Shown here in pieces: positions 1 to 8,947 of a stretch of 64,000 nucleotides of DNA. Below the pieces are notes generated by a model. That model was not told the origin of the DNA and ran no database searches. It was given only the letters and a program-made list of their open reading frames with translations. The first letter of the stretch is position 1. Each line of letters opens with the position of its first letter. The DNA comes from Paenibacillus sp. FSL H8-0548 (GTDB taxonomy: Bacteria > Bacillota > Bacilli > Paenibacillales > Paenibacillaceae): positions 1,383,501 through 1,447,500 of the forward strand of contig NZ_CP152049.1 in the NCBI RefSeq assembly GCF_038630985.1, in the 5' to 3' direction. A program made the translations under genes and the position numbers.

Positions 1-1310
1 ATGATAATATTAATAACAATAAATTAGTCAACCTATTGAGTGAATGGTCAGGCCTTAAGCTGAACTACGAGCCATTGCCAAAGGATAACGTGTCACAAAA
101 AATCTCAGTGTTGCTCGCTTCGGGTGATGTGCCGGATATACTCTGGATTCCAGGTAAATCTGATTATTTCAAGCTGGCACAACAAGGTGCATTTGAGCCG
201 TTAGACGATTTAATTGAACAAAAGATCCCTAATATTTCGACTGTATTCTCACAGGATGAACTAGATGCAGCTAAATTAGATGGTGTAGCTTATGGTATAC
301 CTATTAGGGTTGCTCAAAAAGTAGGAAATGGTCTGTTAGTGCGTACAGATATACTAAGTGAGCTTGGTTTGCAAGCGCCTACAACATTGGATGAGATGCA
401 CACAACTTTAAAAACAATTAAAGAGAAGAATGGCATTGCGCCATTTACAGTGGCTACGTCCAATCCAGGAGCATTTAAAGCAGGCTTTTCTCCAATGGCT
501 GGTGCATTTGGTGTAGATACATCAACCATTGTCAAGGATGGAAAATTGGAATTTTCTTGGGTACAGCCAGAATTCAAACAATTTCTAGGAACAATGAAGA
601 ATTGGTATGACGAAGGACTCATCGATAAGGAATTCGCGATTAATAAAGATGTTAAAGACAAGATGATCAACGGTACTGCAGTGATGACTACGACCTATTG
701 GGCAGATGCGATGAGAATAGATCAATCTATTGAAGAGAAAGGTAAATCAGATACGGTACATTTCATTGCACCGCCAGTTGGGCAAGACGGTAAATCAGGT
801 TTGCCAGAGGAATCATTAGCGACGACCTATTTAGTTATTCCAAAGGAAGCTAAAAATAAAACTAACGCTGCCGAATACTATAATTTTTTACTTGAGGACA
901 AAACAGATATGTTAATTACCTTCGGAATCGAAAATGAGGATTATACGATCGAGAATAACGAAGTGGTTCAAACAGCGGAGCAAAGCAATCAAATACCGTG
1001 GAGAACATTGTACTTTTCACTAGATACGGATAAAAGCTTTAACTCAAGATTAGCAGCAAAAGGATTTTTGCCGTACTACAACGAGCTGCTTCCATTTAAG
1101 CAAAATAGAGAAGAGACGGGGTATGCTCCATTTGTAGAGGCATGGGATACGAAGTTCACAGAGCTGCAGAATTATATGGAAGAAAATGCAATGAAATTTA
1201 TTATGGGTAAACGTGATCTGTCCGAATTTGATAAGTTTGTGGAAGAGTTTAATGCTAAAGGTGGAGAAACAGCAATTAAAGCAATGAATGAATGGTTCGT
1301 AAAGCAATAA
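1..1310 (+). CDS. Extracellular solute-binding protein (family 1, sugar ABC transporter), 5' truncated
   Basis: Binding component of a carbohydrate ABC importer; it would capture an oligosaccharide outside the membrane. The reading frame is open to the first base of the window, so the signal peptide and lipobox lie upstream; the in-frame TTG at 36 has no ribosome site and is not the real start. About 435 residues are visible. Typical family-1 segments are present: a GDVPDILW stretch early, YGIPIRVAQ, an aromatic NWYDEGLIDKEF region and an acidic/aromatic C-terminus. It is followed 10 bases later by a LamG protein, so the two are probably co-transcribed. The permeases are not in the window. 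The substrate cannot be told. Confidence 0.88.
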   Translation, partial: DNINNNKLVNLLSEWSGLKLNYEPLPKDNVSQKISVLLASGDVPDILWIPGKSDYFKLAQQGAFEPLDDLIEQKIPNISTVFSQDELDAAKLDGVAYGIPIRVAQKVGNGLLVRTDILSELGLQAPTTLDEMHTTLKTIKEKNGIAPFTVATSNPGAFKAGFSPMAGAFGVDTSTIVKDGKLEFSWVQPEFKQFLGTMKNWYDEGLIDKEFAINKDVKDKMINGTAVMTTTYWADAMRIDQSIEEKGKSDTVHFIAPPVGQDGKSGLPEESLATTYLVIPKEAKNKTNAAEYYNFLLEDKTDMLITFGIENEDYTIENNEVVQTAEQSNQIPWRTLYFSLDTDKSFNSRLAAKGFLPYYNELLPFKQNREETGYAPFVEAWDTKFTELQNYMEENAMKFIMGKRDLSEFDKFVEEFNAKGGETAIKAMNEWFVKQ

Positions 1311-1320
1311 GGAGGCCGCG

Positions 1321-2085
1321 ATGAATAAGTTAACAGCAAGTGATTCATTTATAAAAACAGAGGGCTTGGTTTCTTTATGGGACTTTCAGGAAAAAGAAGG
1401 CGATAGCTTTATCGCTAAAGGACCTTATCCATATAAGCTGCAAGAAATGAATGGTGCGGTTGACGTTCTCGAGGCTCCTATAGCAGGTGGAAAAGCGATT
1501 GATTTATCTGATCATAGATGGCTCAGCATCGCTAGAGATGAGTGCCCGATGTTAAACATTCATGGTGCAGCTGCTCAATTTTCGGTCACGGCATGGGTCA
1601 AAAGAACGGAAAGAACGAGCAGCGGCTGCGAGTTTGTGGCAGGCATTTGGAATGAAACGAATAAACTGCGTCAGTACGGACTATTTATTAATTTGGAAAT
1701 TTGGGATAGCTCCGAGCAAGCATGCGGCCATGTATCAGCCGTTGGAGGGCCTACACCAGGGTATAAATATTGTATGACTAGTGCAATTGGTACGACACCG
1801 GTTGCAAAGGATGAATGGCACTTCATCGTGTTTACCTATAATGGAAGCGAATCAACGATTTATTTAGATGGCGTCCTGGATCGTCGAGAAGGCTATAATC
1901 CATTTCCTTACCCTGATGGTATATTTGATGGAGGTAAGGATGGAGCGGATTTTACCGTAGGGGCTGTGAATCGTTCAGGTGAAATCGGTAATTTTTATCA
2001 CGGTTTATTAGGATGCTTGGCTGTATATAACCGAGCGTTAAGTGAGAAGGAAATAACAGAGCTTTACTCCAGCACTGCAAAATGA
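1321..2085 (+). CDS. LamG-like jellyroll fold domain protein
   Basis: A 254-residue single-domain protein with the pattern of a concanavalin A-like (LamG/Laminin_G_3) sandwich: an early LVSLWDFQE strand, FSVTAWVKR, EWHFIVFTYNG, a STIYLDGV hairpin and a final FYHGLLGCLAVYNRALSEKEI. These are the standard landmarks of LamG domains that bind glycans. There is no signal peptide, so it is either cytoplasmic or exported by another route, which is odd for a glycan-binding fold. A strong GGAGG site precedes the ATG. It lies directly behind the sugar-binding protein gene and ends at a strong hairpin, so it is the last gene of that operon. The exact role is unknown. Confidence 0.75.
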   Translation: MNKLTASDSFIKTEGLVSLWDFQEKEGDSFIAKGPYPYKLQEMNGAVDVLEAPIAGGKAIDLSDHRWLSIARDECPMLNIHGAAAQFSVTAWVKRTERTSSGCEFVAGIWNETNKLRQYGLFINLEIWDSSEQACGHVSAVGGPTPGYKYCMTSAIGTTPVAKDEWHFIVFTYNGSESTIYLDGVLDRREGYNPFPYPDGIFDGGKDGADFTVGAVNRSGEIGNFYHGLLGCLAVYNRALSEKEITELYSSTAK

Positions 2086-2099
2086 ATATAAATACTGTG

Positions 2100-2136
2100 A
2101 AAACAACCCAATGCCGCGCAGGCATTGGGTTGTTTT
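2100..2136. terminator. Bidirectional intrinsic terminator
   Basis: A 16-bp perfect stem (2100-2115 with 2121-2136) and a GCGCA loop, with an A-run on the left and a T-run on the right. It sits between two convergent genes and can stop transcription from both sides. Confidence 0.9.
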
Positions 2137-2148
2137 GGCCGAAATGAC

Positions 2149-2829
2149 TTACTTCTTTAATGCTTCAATCATGTCGGAAATATGACTATGCATGAGCTGC
2201 CTTGCCTGCTCACTGTGTCGTTCTTCAATGGCGATCGCAATTAAGATGTGATAATTGGATGCTTTGGTACGCATATGAGGCAGGGTGTTTGTCTGTTTGC
2301 GACCTTCGGAGAGAAGGGGATAGATAGATTCGAGCATGCGTAATAGTACAGGCTGCTGTGCCGATTCCGCTATGAGATGATGGAAGGAAAGATCGGTATC
2401 TAGAAATGGCCCCCCTTCTTCCATCTGGTTAACCATAGAGTCAGCCAGCGCTCGAAGCTGCTTGACCTGAGTGCGTGTAGCATGCTCTGCACTTAAGGCA
2501 GCGAGTTTGGGTTCAATGAGCAGTCTTGCTTCCAGTAATTTGATGAGAGAAATATCCCCAAGTTCCTTAAGGTTTGCTGTAGGGTCCTCTAACAATAATG
2601 GATCGTTGCGTACATACATTCCCCGTCCATGTTCGATGCTGACATTTCCTTGGCTTTCCAGTGTCCGCAGCGCTTCTCTTACCGTAGATACACTTACAGC
2701 AAGCTCCTTAGAAATCTCTTGAAGTGTTGGTATACGCGATCCGGGAGGCCATTCCCTACTAATAATTTTTTGTCTTAGGATCTCTATTGTTATTGAAAAG
2801 GTAGTTTTTCTCATCATCATAATCCCCAT
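2149..2829 (-). CDS. GntR/FadR-family transcriptional regulator, probable galactonate repressor
   Basis: DNA-binding regulator with an N-terminal winged helix (residues about 8-75, with the typical GSRIPTLQEISKELAVSVSTVREALRTLESQG type pattern) and a C-terminal FCD ligand-binding domain (about 90-220, with the FHHLIAESAQQPVL helix). It is divergent from dgoA-dgoD, the same arrangement as DgoR in enteric bacteria, so it probably represses these genes until galactonate or a related sugar acid appears. This role is inferred from context. The start is ambiguous: four closely spaced ATGs follow a GGGGA motif and the third or fourth has the better spacing, so the protein may be 4-5 residues shorter. 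Confidence 0.85.
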   Translation of the reverse strand: MGIMMMRKTTFSITIEILRQKIISREWPPGSRIPTLQEISKELAVSVSTVREALRTLESQGNVSIEHGRGMYVRNDPLLLEDPTANLKELGDISLIKLLEARLLIEPKLAALSAEHATRTQVKQLRALADSMVNQMEEGGPFLDTDLSFHHLIAESAQQPVLLRMLESIYPLLSEGRKQTNTLPHMRTKASNYHILIAIAIEERHSEQARQLMHSHISDMIEALKK

Positions 2830-2893
2830 TGTATCTTCATATTAGGTCTATATTAACATAATCGTGCAAGCTCCTCCTAATTGTAATTACGTA

Positions 2894-2977
2894 TTGACAT
2901 CTAGAAATAAAGATACTATGATACCTTCATAAAGATCTGATCTATATGTATCATTATTGGTTTTATCCAATATAGAT
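2894..2977 (+). promoter_or_regulatory. Sigma-A promoter of dgoA-dgoD with inverted repeats
   Basis: TTGACA (2894-2899), a 17-base spacer and TATGAT (2917-2922) form a near-consensus housekeeping promoter. Inverted repeats overlap or follow it: ATGATAC (2918-2924) with GTATCAT (2948-2954), and ATCTATAT (2940-2947) with ATATAGAT (2970-2977). These are candidate operators for the divergent GntR regulator; the operator role is inference. Confidence 0.7.
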
Positions 2978-3002
2978 ATGATCAATAAGAGGTGGAAGAA
3001 TC

Positions 3003-3659
3003 ATGAATAAAGCGGAACAGCTAAAGCGGTTAAAGGAGTCCGGCATCGTTGCAGTCATTCGAAAGCCTGCCTATAACAAAGTAATACAGATTACGGATGC
3101 ACTGGTTTCAGGCGGTGTTGGAGCGCTGGAGGTTACGGTTGATACAGAAAGGGCATATGAAATTATTGCTCAATTAAAAGAGAGATACGAAGGCAAAGCC
3201 TTAGTTGGCGCAGGCACAGTATTAGATGAAAAAACAGCGAAGGAAGCGATTGAAGCGGGAGCAGATTTCATATTCTCTCCGATCCTGGATGAAGCGACGA
3301 TCCGTCTAACCAATCATTACGGGCGTATCTCGATTCCAGGGGTCATGACGCCGACAGAGATCGTGAAGGGGTATCAGTACGGGGCAGACCTGCTCAAAAT
3401 TTTCCCAGGCTCCTCGCTAGGCGTTAACTATATAAAAGAATTATCGGCTCCACTCGGACATATTCCGATGATGCCAACGGGTGGAATTACGTTGGACAAT
3501 GTAGGCTCATTTATTCGCGCAGGTGCTGTGGCCGTAGGCATAGGAAGCTCTTTAACAGATATGAAAGCGATTGCGGAAGAACGATACGACGAGCTTACAG
3601 AATTAGCTCAAAAATTCAGATTGGAAATCAAGAAAGCTAGAGAACAGGGAGAGGGTTAA
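3003..3659 (+). CDS. dgoA: KDPG/KDPGal aldolase (2-dehydro-3-deoxy-6-phospho-sugar acid aldolase)
   Basis: Class I aldolase that splits a 2-keto-3-deoxy-6-phospho-sugar acid into pyruvate and glyceraldehyde 3-phosphate. At 218 residues it has normal length for the KHG/KDPG family. The general-base Glu lies in the GALEVTVDT strand, the GAGTVLD phosphate/substrate loop is intact, the Schiff-base Lys is in ADLLKIFPG (about residue 134), and MPTGGI gives the C-terminal phosphate loop. A GAGGTGG ribosome site precedes the ATG. The dehydratase gene starts one base after its stop, which supports the galactonate route; a KDPG-specific role cannot be excluded from sequence alone. Confidence 0.88.
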   Translation: MNKAEQLKRLKESGIVAVIRKPAYNKVIQITDALVSGGVGALEVTVDTERAYEIIAQLKERYEGKALVGAGTVLDEKTAKEAIEAGADFIFSPILDEATIRLTNHYGRISIPGVMTPTEIVKGYQYGADLLKIFPGSSLGVNYIKELSAPLGHIPMMPTGGITLDNVGSFIRAGAVAVGIGSSLTDMKAIAEERYDELTELAQKFRLEIKKAREQGEG

Positions 3660-3660
3660 T

Positions 3661-4812
3661 TTGAAAATTACAAAGTTTGAGACTTTTATCGTGCCACCCC
3701 GGTGGTTATTCCTGAAAATTGAAACGGATGAAGGGATTGTTGGATGGGGAGAACCTGTAATTGAAGGCAAGGCTCATACGGTGCAAGCGGCTGTAGATGA
3801 GCTTATGGATCTGTTAATCGGGAAAGATCCGCTTCGCATCGAAGACCATTGGCAAGTGATGTATCGTGGCGGGTTCTACCGTGGCGGATCGATACTGATG
3901 AGTGCAATCGCCGGGATTGATCAGGCGTTGTGGGATATTAAAGGAAAATATTTTAATGCCCCAATCTACCAGCTCCTTGGCGGGGCATGTCGTGATTCGA
4001 TGCGTGTCTATTCCTGGATCGGCGGGGATCGACCGAGTGATGTTGGACTAGCGGCATTGGAGAAGCAACAGCAAGGCTTTACAGCGATTAAGATGAATGC
4101 AACGGAAGAGATGCAATATATTGATAGCTATCATAAGGTGGATCAAGTCGTGGAACGAATAGCAGCGATTCGTACAGCGACCGGTCCAAACTTTGGCATC
4201 GGCGTAGATTTTCACGGTCGTGTTCATAAACCAATGGCGAAGGTGCTCGCTAAAGCAATAGAGCCTTTCAGGCTGATGTTTATAGAAGAACCCGTGCTTC
4301 CAGAAAATAATGAGGCTCTCCGGGACATTGCTAATCATACTAGCACACCGATTGCGACGGGTGAAAGAATGTTCTCTCGCTGGGATTTCAAATCATTATT
4401 GCAAGATGGTTATGTGGATATTATTCAACCAGATTTATCGCATGCAGGCGGCATTACAGAGTGTAAGAAAATCTTTGCGATGGCGGAGGCTTATGATGTT
4501 GCAGTAGCTCCACATTGCCCACTAGGCCCTATTGCACTAGCTGCTTGTCTGCAAGTTGACGCGACCGCTCATAATGCAGTCATTCAGGAACAAAGCCTCG
4601 GGATTCATTATAACCAAGGGAATGATCTGCTGGATTATGTAACTGATCCTGACGTATTCGCCTACGAGGATGGGTATGTGAAGATTCCGCAGGGCCCTGG
4701 ACTTGGTATTACAGTTAATGAGGAGTACGTCCGTAGAATGTCGTCGGAATCCCCGCATCGATGGAGAAATCCGATTTGGAGACACAAAGACGGATCGGTG
4801 GCCGAATGGTAG
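3661..4812 (+). CDS. dgoD: D-galactonate dehydratase
   Basis: Enolase-superfamily (mandelate racemase-like) dehydratase that converts D-galactonate to 2-dehydro-3-deoxygalactonate. At 383 residues it is nearly the same length as E. coli DgoD, and long blocks match what I remember of it: [59 protein letters not shown] and the [11 protein letters not shown] end. Metal ligands and catalytic residues are visible in GVDFHGRV (Asp and His), FIEEPV (Glu), ATGERMF (Glu) and APHCP (His). The start is TTG, preceded by an AGGGAGAGGG site that overlaps the end of dgoA. No DgoK kinase or DgoT permease gene is adjacent. Confidence 0.95.
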   Translation: MKITKFETFIVPPRWLFLKIETDEGIVGWGEPVIEGKAHTVQAAVDELMDLLIGKDPLRIEDHWQVMYRGGFYRGGSILMSAIAGIDQALWDIKGKYFNAPIYQLLGGACRDSMRVYSWIGGDRPSDVGLAALEKQQQGFTAIKMNATEEMQYIDSYHKVDQVVERIAAIRTATGPNFGIGVDFHGRVHKPMAKVLAKAIEPFRLMFIEEPVLPENNEALRDIANHTSTPIATGERMFSRWDFKSLLQDGYVDIIQPDLSHAGGITECKKIFAMAEAYDVAVAPHCPLGPIALAACLQVDATAHNAVIQEQSLGIHYNQGNDLLDYVTDPDVFAYEDGYVKIPQGPGLGITVNEEYVRRMSSESPHRWRNPIWRHKDGSVAEW

Positions 4813-4823
4813 AAGAGAAGTAA

Positions 4824-5693
4824 CTAACTCATCCTGTTTCGGTACCGAGCGGGTGATATGCCTAGCTCCTGTGAGAATGCTCGTGTGAAGGAGTGAACGG
4901 TGCCGAAGCCTGTCTCCTCGGCGATCGTCTTAATTGGCACTGATGTATGCTTCAGCATATGGGCTGCCGACTGAACCCTTTCCTTGCGCACGAAATGGTT
5001 GAACGATTCATGAATGCCCTCGGAGAATATACGAGAGACATGTCGCTTGGAGAGGTGCAGGTAGCCAGCGACTTGTTCAAGAGTAATCGGGCGATCGAGA
5101 TTGTCCCGAATGAACAGCTTCGCACGGCGAATTAGGTAATCCGCTGGCCGTACATGAACTTGAGCTTTGGGGGCGCGCGGCGAGAAAAGATCGGCGAAAG
5201 CGGATAACAGCACATGAGCGATCGGCCGCGTGTAGGAGGCTGACAGCTGATTGGATTCACGATCGGGCAGCAGTAAGGCAGTCCACAGCGCAACAGCTTG
5301 ATGCTCTGCTGCGTCTGAGACGCACACCTCAGCATGTGAAGCAAGCTCGCGGAAGCGTTCAACCGCATCCGGTGCGGAATGGGCTTCATTGACCTCGAAA
5401 GCAACGTGTAACAGATCTAGTCCGCTGCTGCTGCGAATTTGGTGGACGACACCTGGCCTTGAGCAGAAGAAGGTGCCCTTGCGCAGCGGATAGATCATCC
5501 CTGTGTCTGGCTCTTCGTAATCACCGCTGCCTTCCCGCACATAGCATACCTCGAAGAAGGAGTGCTTGTGTATCGGATTATTGAAATGCTGAAGATCAAT
5601 TCCCCAGTAATGGACACGAAATGACAGCTCTGCACCAGGAAGAGTCAGAGCGTGCTGATTTAATAAATCGGTCGCCTCTTTCCATCTTTTCAT
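4824..5693 (-). CDS. AraC-family regulator
   Basis: A 289-residue regulator with an N-terminal cupin-like sensor (HKHSFFEVCYVREGSGDY, then GTFFCSRPGVVHQI) and two C-terminal helix-turn-helix motifs (ITLEQVAGYLHLSKRHVSRIF and PIKTIAEETGFGTVHSFTRAF, ending LGISPARYR). The chosen ATG has GGAGG 7 bases upstream; the frame stays open 35 codons further but would then overlap the leader of the divergent dioxygenase gene. It is divergent from the PhyH gene, which is its likely target. It converges with dgoD 11 bases away, and no clear terminator is seen between them. Confidence 0.88.
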   Translation of the reverse strand: MKRWKEATDLLNQHALTLPGAELSFRVHYWGIDLQHFNNPIHKHSFFEVCYVREGSGDYEEPDTGMIYPLRKGTFFCSRPGVVHQIRSSSGLDLLHVAFEVNEAHSAPDAVERFRELASHAEVCVSDAAEHQAVALWTALLLPDRESNQLSASYTRPIAHVLLSAFADLFSPRAPKAQVHVRPADYLIRRAKLFIRDNLDRPITLEQVAGYLHLSKRHVSRIFSEGIHESFNHFVRKERVQSAAHMLKHTSVPIKTIAEETGFGTVHSFTRAFSQELGISPARYRNRMS

Positions 5694-5830
5694 AGGTAGT
5701 CCTCCGAGTTTATGTCCTATTTCGGTAAAAAACTGTCTCCTGTGAGCAAATACATCTAAATCGTATTCGAAATATAATGAATAGGCAAGGGTATACACAT
5801 TATCGCCTATTAGGTCTGGAGGATGTACAG

Positions 5831-6610
5831 ATGATTGGAGCTAAAGAAGCGCAGTTTTATCAAGAAAACGGGTATTTGTTGGTAAAAGGTGTATTCAACA
5901 AAGAGGAAATTGAGAATATGCGTGCAGGTGTCGAAAATATCGTTCAACGGGCGGCTGCAGCGAAGATGGTGGATAATCATGCATGGCAAGGGGACTATCT
6001 GCCGCCAGATGAGCTTAAGAAGCTCGTGCTCAAGGGCTTCCATGATGTTCATTATCATGATGCAAGCTTCACACGGGCGATGGTGCATCCGAACATGGTT
6101 GCGGTTTTAACACAGCTCATTGGACCTAACGTGCAGATCCACCACTCTAAGATGCTTGTTAAGCCACCTGAGAATGGGGCGGCGTTTCCGATGCACCAGG
6201 ACTATCCTTACTTTCCACATGACAAGAATACGATGCTTGCAGCAAGTGTGCATCTAGATGATACGAATGAAGAGAATGGCTGTCTGCATGTCATTCCTGG
6301 CACGCATAAGCAAGGTCCGCTTCCGCATGTGGGCAAACATTATCTCGACCACAAGGAGTATCCGATCGCAAGTGGAGTAGCTTGCGAGGCAGAAGCGGGG
6401 GATGTATTGTTCTTCAATTACTTGACGATTCACGGCTCTGGTCCGAATCGAAGTGAACGTACACGACGCAATGTCCTATATGAATACAAGGCAGCTGACG
6501 ATATGCCGACAGAGAAAGTGCATATTAACTGGGGCAGCGGTCTCATGGTCGCGGGTGAGAATCCGAACTTTCAACAAGCGCAGCCTAAGTTCACGCTAAG
6601 CGGGGATTGA
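5831..6610 (+). CDS. Phytanoyl-CoA dioxygenase (PhyH) family protein
   Basis: Fe(II)/2-oxoglutarate-dependent oxygenase of the PhyH family, 259 residues. The iron ligands are visible as the H-x-D pair in MHQDYPYF (about residues 121-123) and a distal His in LTIHGSG (about 200), followed by a cluster of Arg (RSERTRR) suited to holding 2-oxoglutarate. The start is set by GGAGG 8 bases before the ATG at 5831; an upstream in-frame ATG lacks a site. It stands alone between a divergent AraC gene and a strong terminator. Substrate unknown; members of this family hydroxylate very diverse small molecules, and in Paenibacillus they often sit beside AraC regulators. Confidence 0.87.
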   Translation: MIGAKEAQFYQENGYLLVKGVFNKEEIENMRAGVENIVQRAAAAKMVDNHAWQGDYLPPDELKKLVLKGFHDVHYHDASFTRAMVHPNMVAVLTQLIGPNVQIHHSKMLVKPPENGAAFPMHQDYPYFPHDKNTMLAASVHLDDTNEENGCLHVIPGTHKQGPLPHVGKHYLDHKEYPIASGVACEAEAGDVLFFNYLTIHGSGPNRSERTRRNVLYEYKAADDMPTEKVHINWGSGLMVAGENPNFQQAQPKFTLSGD

Positions 6611-6625
6611 TTACGTACGGGGGTG

Positions 6626-6657
6626 CGAGAGGCAGGGAGCTAGCTCCCTGCCTCTCG
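6626..6657. terminator. Bidirectional terminator (32-bp perfect palindrome)
   Basis: Two 16-base arms (6626-6641 and 6642-6657) are exact reverse complements with no spacer, followed by a T-rich tract. It lies between the convergent PhyH and FAH genes. Confidence 0.85.
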
Positions 6658-6689
6658 ATTACTTTATTTTGTTGTTCTTATTGGTCCAA

Positions 6690-7589
6690 TTAACCTTCAG
6701 CCACAAAACGATTCGTAAGCGATCCAAGCTTATTAATTCTAACGGTAACCTCATCCCCTGCCTGCAAGTACACTTGCTCATGCTCTGGCAACCCGAACAC
6801 AACGCCCTCAGGAGTTCCTGTCAGGATCACATCACCCGGCTCCAAAGTCATATGGCGCGAGATAAAGCTGATGATTTCATCACAATGAAAGATCATATCT
6901 TTAGTGTTGGAGTTCTGACGCAATTCACCATTCACTAAGGTTTGGATGTCTAGCTGATTCGGATTCTCCACCTCATCGGCCGTGACTAAAGAAGGACCGA
7001 GCGGTGCGAATCCATCGCAGCTCTTACCTAGCATCCATTGCGGTGTAAGAGTTTGCAAGTCACGCGCAGATAAATCGTTTGCAATTGTATATCCAAATAC
7101 GCAGCTCAATGCTTCCTCAACCTTTACATTTTTAGCTTTTTTGCCAATGATAATGGCGAGCTCTGCTTCATAATCAAGCTTTTTGGTCACGTTAGGAATG
7201 ACAACCTCTGCATGATGCCCTGTAAGTGAATTGTTAAATTTATTGAATAAAATCGGGTACTTTGGTATAGGAGAGTTGGTCTCCTCCGCGTGCTTGCGAT
7301 AGTTCAAGCCTACGCATATCAGCTTTTGCGGATCAGGAACACATGGTGCCCATGTCACCGAATTTACCTGTAATAAAAAAGCGGATTCAGCATTAGTAGG
7401 CAGCGTTGCAATATAAGATTCCAAATTGCCTAATGCTTCTTGTCCGCCTCTAATTAGCGGCATCATTTCAGAGTTAACATGATGATCTGACGGATGCATG
7501 GTTAGAGCGAGCTTGAGGTCAATGATCCCATGATCGGTTTGAACTCCAAGATTACTAGTATTATCGTTAAGAAGATTTACAAGTTTCAT
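6690..7589 (-). CDS. Fumarylacetoacetate hydrolase (FAH) family protein
   Basis: A 299-residue member of the FAH fold, a group that includes acylpyruvases, 2-keto-4-pentenoate hydratases, oxaloacetate decarboxylases and ureidoglycolate lyase-like enzymes. Landmarks: ICVGLNYRKHAEE, the metal ligands E-x-E in DYEAELAIIIGK and Asp in ANDLSARDLQ, GKSCDGFAPLGP, and GDVILTGTPEGV. The N-terminal about 70 residues form the usual small domain. It is the last gene of a tight leftward operon with an aminotransferase, an M81 hydrolase and an SMP-30 protein (gaps of 2-21 bases), which suggests it acts on a 2-keto or acylpyruvate-like intermediate. The exact reaction is unknown. Confidence 0.88.
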   Translation of the reverse strand: MKLVNLLNDNTSNLGVQTDHGIIDLKLALTMHPSDHHVNSEMMPLIRGGQEALGNLESYIATLPTNAESAFLLQVNSVTWAPCVPDPQKLICVGLNYRKHAEETNSPIPKYPILFNKFNNSLTGHHAEVVIPNVTKKLDYEAELAIIIGKKAKNVKVEEALSCVFGYTIANDLSARDLQTLTPQWMLGKSCDGFAPLGPSLVTADEVENPNQLDIQTLVNGELRQNSNTKDMIFHCDEIISFISRHMTLEPGDVILTGTPEGVVFGLPEHEQVYLQAGDEVTVRINKLGSLTNRFVAEG

Positions 7590-7609
7590 ATCAACATCTC
7601 CCAGTCCAT

Positions 7610-8926
7610 TTATTTGATTTTAAGCTGCTTCAGAGCATGATCAACGGCATGCAAGGTATCTTTAATCTCCTGCTGGCCATGGACAGCAGATACGTACCAA
7701 AGCCCGTTCGTGCGAACTAACACACCTTCATTTAACATAAGCTCAGCGAATTGAGAATATAAAGCTGCATCCCGCTGATTAAATGCTTGAAAGTCCTCTA
7801 CAATCGATTGTTCGGTGAACATCATATGAAATACCGGACCCTCACGATTTAGAATGCCGGGAATTTGGTGTTTAATCAGTAATTTACGAATTCCTGCAAC
7901 TAGTTCATTTGTCACTTCATTCATTTGGATATAGGCGCTGCCCCCGTTGCTAGCAAGCTCGCGAAGGGTAGAAATAGCAGCCGCGGTAGCAGCAGCATTG
8001 CCATTTAAAGTGCCTAAATGGCTCACCGTTCCGAGTTCAATGTGTTTCATGATTTCGGCGTTTCCTGCTACAGCACTGATTGCTATTCCACCGCCCAATG
8101 CTTTGCCTACGGTTACGAGATCAGGCTTCAATCCATACTTGCCATGAGCACCGCCTAGCCCAAGCCTGAACCCGGTGATAACTTCATCCAAAATCATGAC
8201 AATGCCCAGTTCATCCGTTAATGCACGCATAAACGCTAAGTAATTTTCCTTAGGTTTAATGCACCCGGAGTTGCACATTACAGGCTCAGAAATGACAGCT
8301 GCAATCTGTCCATGCTCTTCGCGGAGCAATTTCTCCAAAGCCTCGAAATCATTCCAAGGCAAAAGAATAACATCCTCCAAGCTCCTTTCGCTCTGTCCCC
8401 CGGTACCGGGAAGGATCTGAGCCTCAGATTCGGGAGAATTCGCTGACTGTTTCATATCCGCACTTGGAAAAGAGGTGAATATCGCGTCTGACCAGCCGTG
8501 ATAATGTCCGTGAAAACGAACGACTTTTCTTCTTCCCGTATGAGCACGCGCTAGCCTTAAAGCAAGCATTACCGCCTCCGTACCGGAACCGCTTAAGGCC
8601 ACTTTGTCGGCGCAAGGGAGAATCTCGCAAAGTAAGCGAGCAAGCTCAATCTCTCCTTCATGCTGAAGACCGTACGCTACACTTGTTAGGGATGCTTCCG
8701 TCAAAGCACTTGTTAGGGAAGGGTGGGCATGTCCCAGAATGAGAGGACCGTATGCCAGCAAATAGTCGATAAACTCGTTATTGTCTATATCACGAATTCG
8801 AGCTCCTTTCCCTGAAGCGGCAAATAGTGGAGTAGGTTTCATAGCTGCTCGAAGCGTGCTAGCCACTCCACCTGCTAAATACTTTTTGGACTGTTCTAAC
8901 TTACTTTGGGAATTTGCATAGGACAT
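7610..8926 (-). CDS. Class III aminotransferase, glutamate-1-semialdehyde aminomutase-like
   Basis: PLP-dependent enzyme of 438 residues. Visible are the cofactor phosphate loop GSGTEAVMLALRLAR, the aromatic FHGHYHGW stacking segment, EPVMCNSGCI, the PLP-binding Asp in MILDEVITGFRLG and the Schiff-base Lys in VTVGKALGGG. Similarity to HemL is clear, but this copy sits in a catabolic operon, not with heme genes, so it more likely removes an amino group from an amino acid or amino sugar acid, or moves it within the molecule. The start ATG is 21 bases after the M81 stop. Calling it hemL would be unsafe. Confidence 0.88.
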   Translation of the reverse strand: MSYANSQSKLEQSKKYLAGGVASTLRAAMKPTPLFAASGKGARIRDIDNNEFIDYLLAYGPLILGHAHPSLTSALTEASLTSVAYGLQHEGEIELARLLCEILPCADKVALSGSGTEAVMLALRLARAHTGRRKVVRFHGHYHGWSDAIFTSFPSADMKQSANSPESEAQILPGTGGQSERSLEDVILLPWNDFEALEKLLREEHGQIAAVISEPVMCNSGCIKPKENYLAFMRALTDELGIVMILDEVITGFRLGLGGAHGKYGLKPDLVTVGKALGGGIAISAVAGNAEIMKHIELGTVSHLGTLNGNAAATAAAISTLRELASNGGSAYIQMNEVTNELVAGIRKLLIKHQIPGILNREGPVFHMMFTEQSIVEDFQAFNQRDAALYSQFAELMLNEGVLVRTNGLWYVSAVHGQQEIKDTLHAVDHALKQLKIK

Positions 8927-8947
8927 GATCGAGTTTCCTCCTTATAA

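Noticed and set aside
36..1310. TTG at 36 as the start of the first gene
   Set aside because: The frame is open to the window edge, there is no ribosome site, and the visible protein lacks a signal peptide, so the gene is simply truncated.
7610..8926. Heme-pathway glutamate-1-semialdehyde aminomutase (hemL)
   Set aside because: Family similarity is real, but the gene is in a catabolic operon without heme genes.
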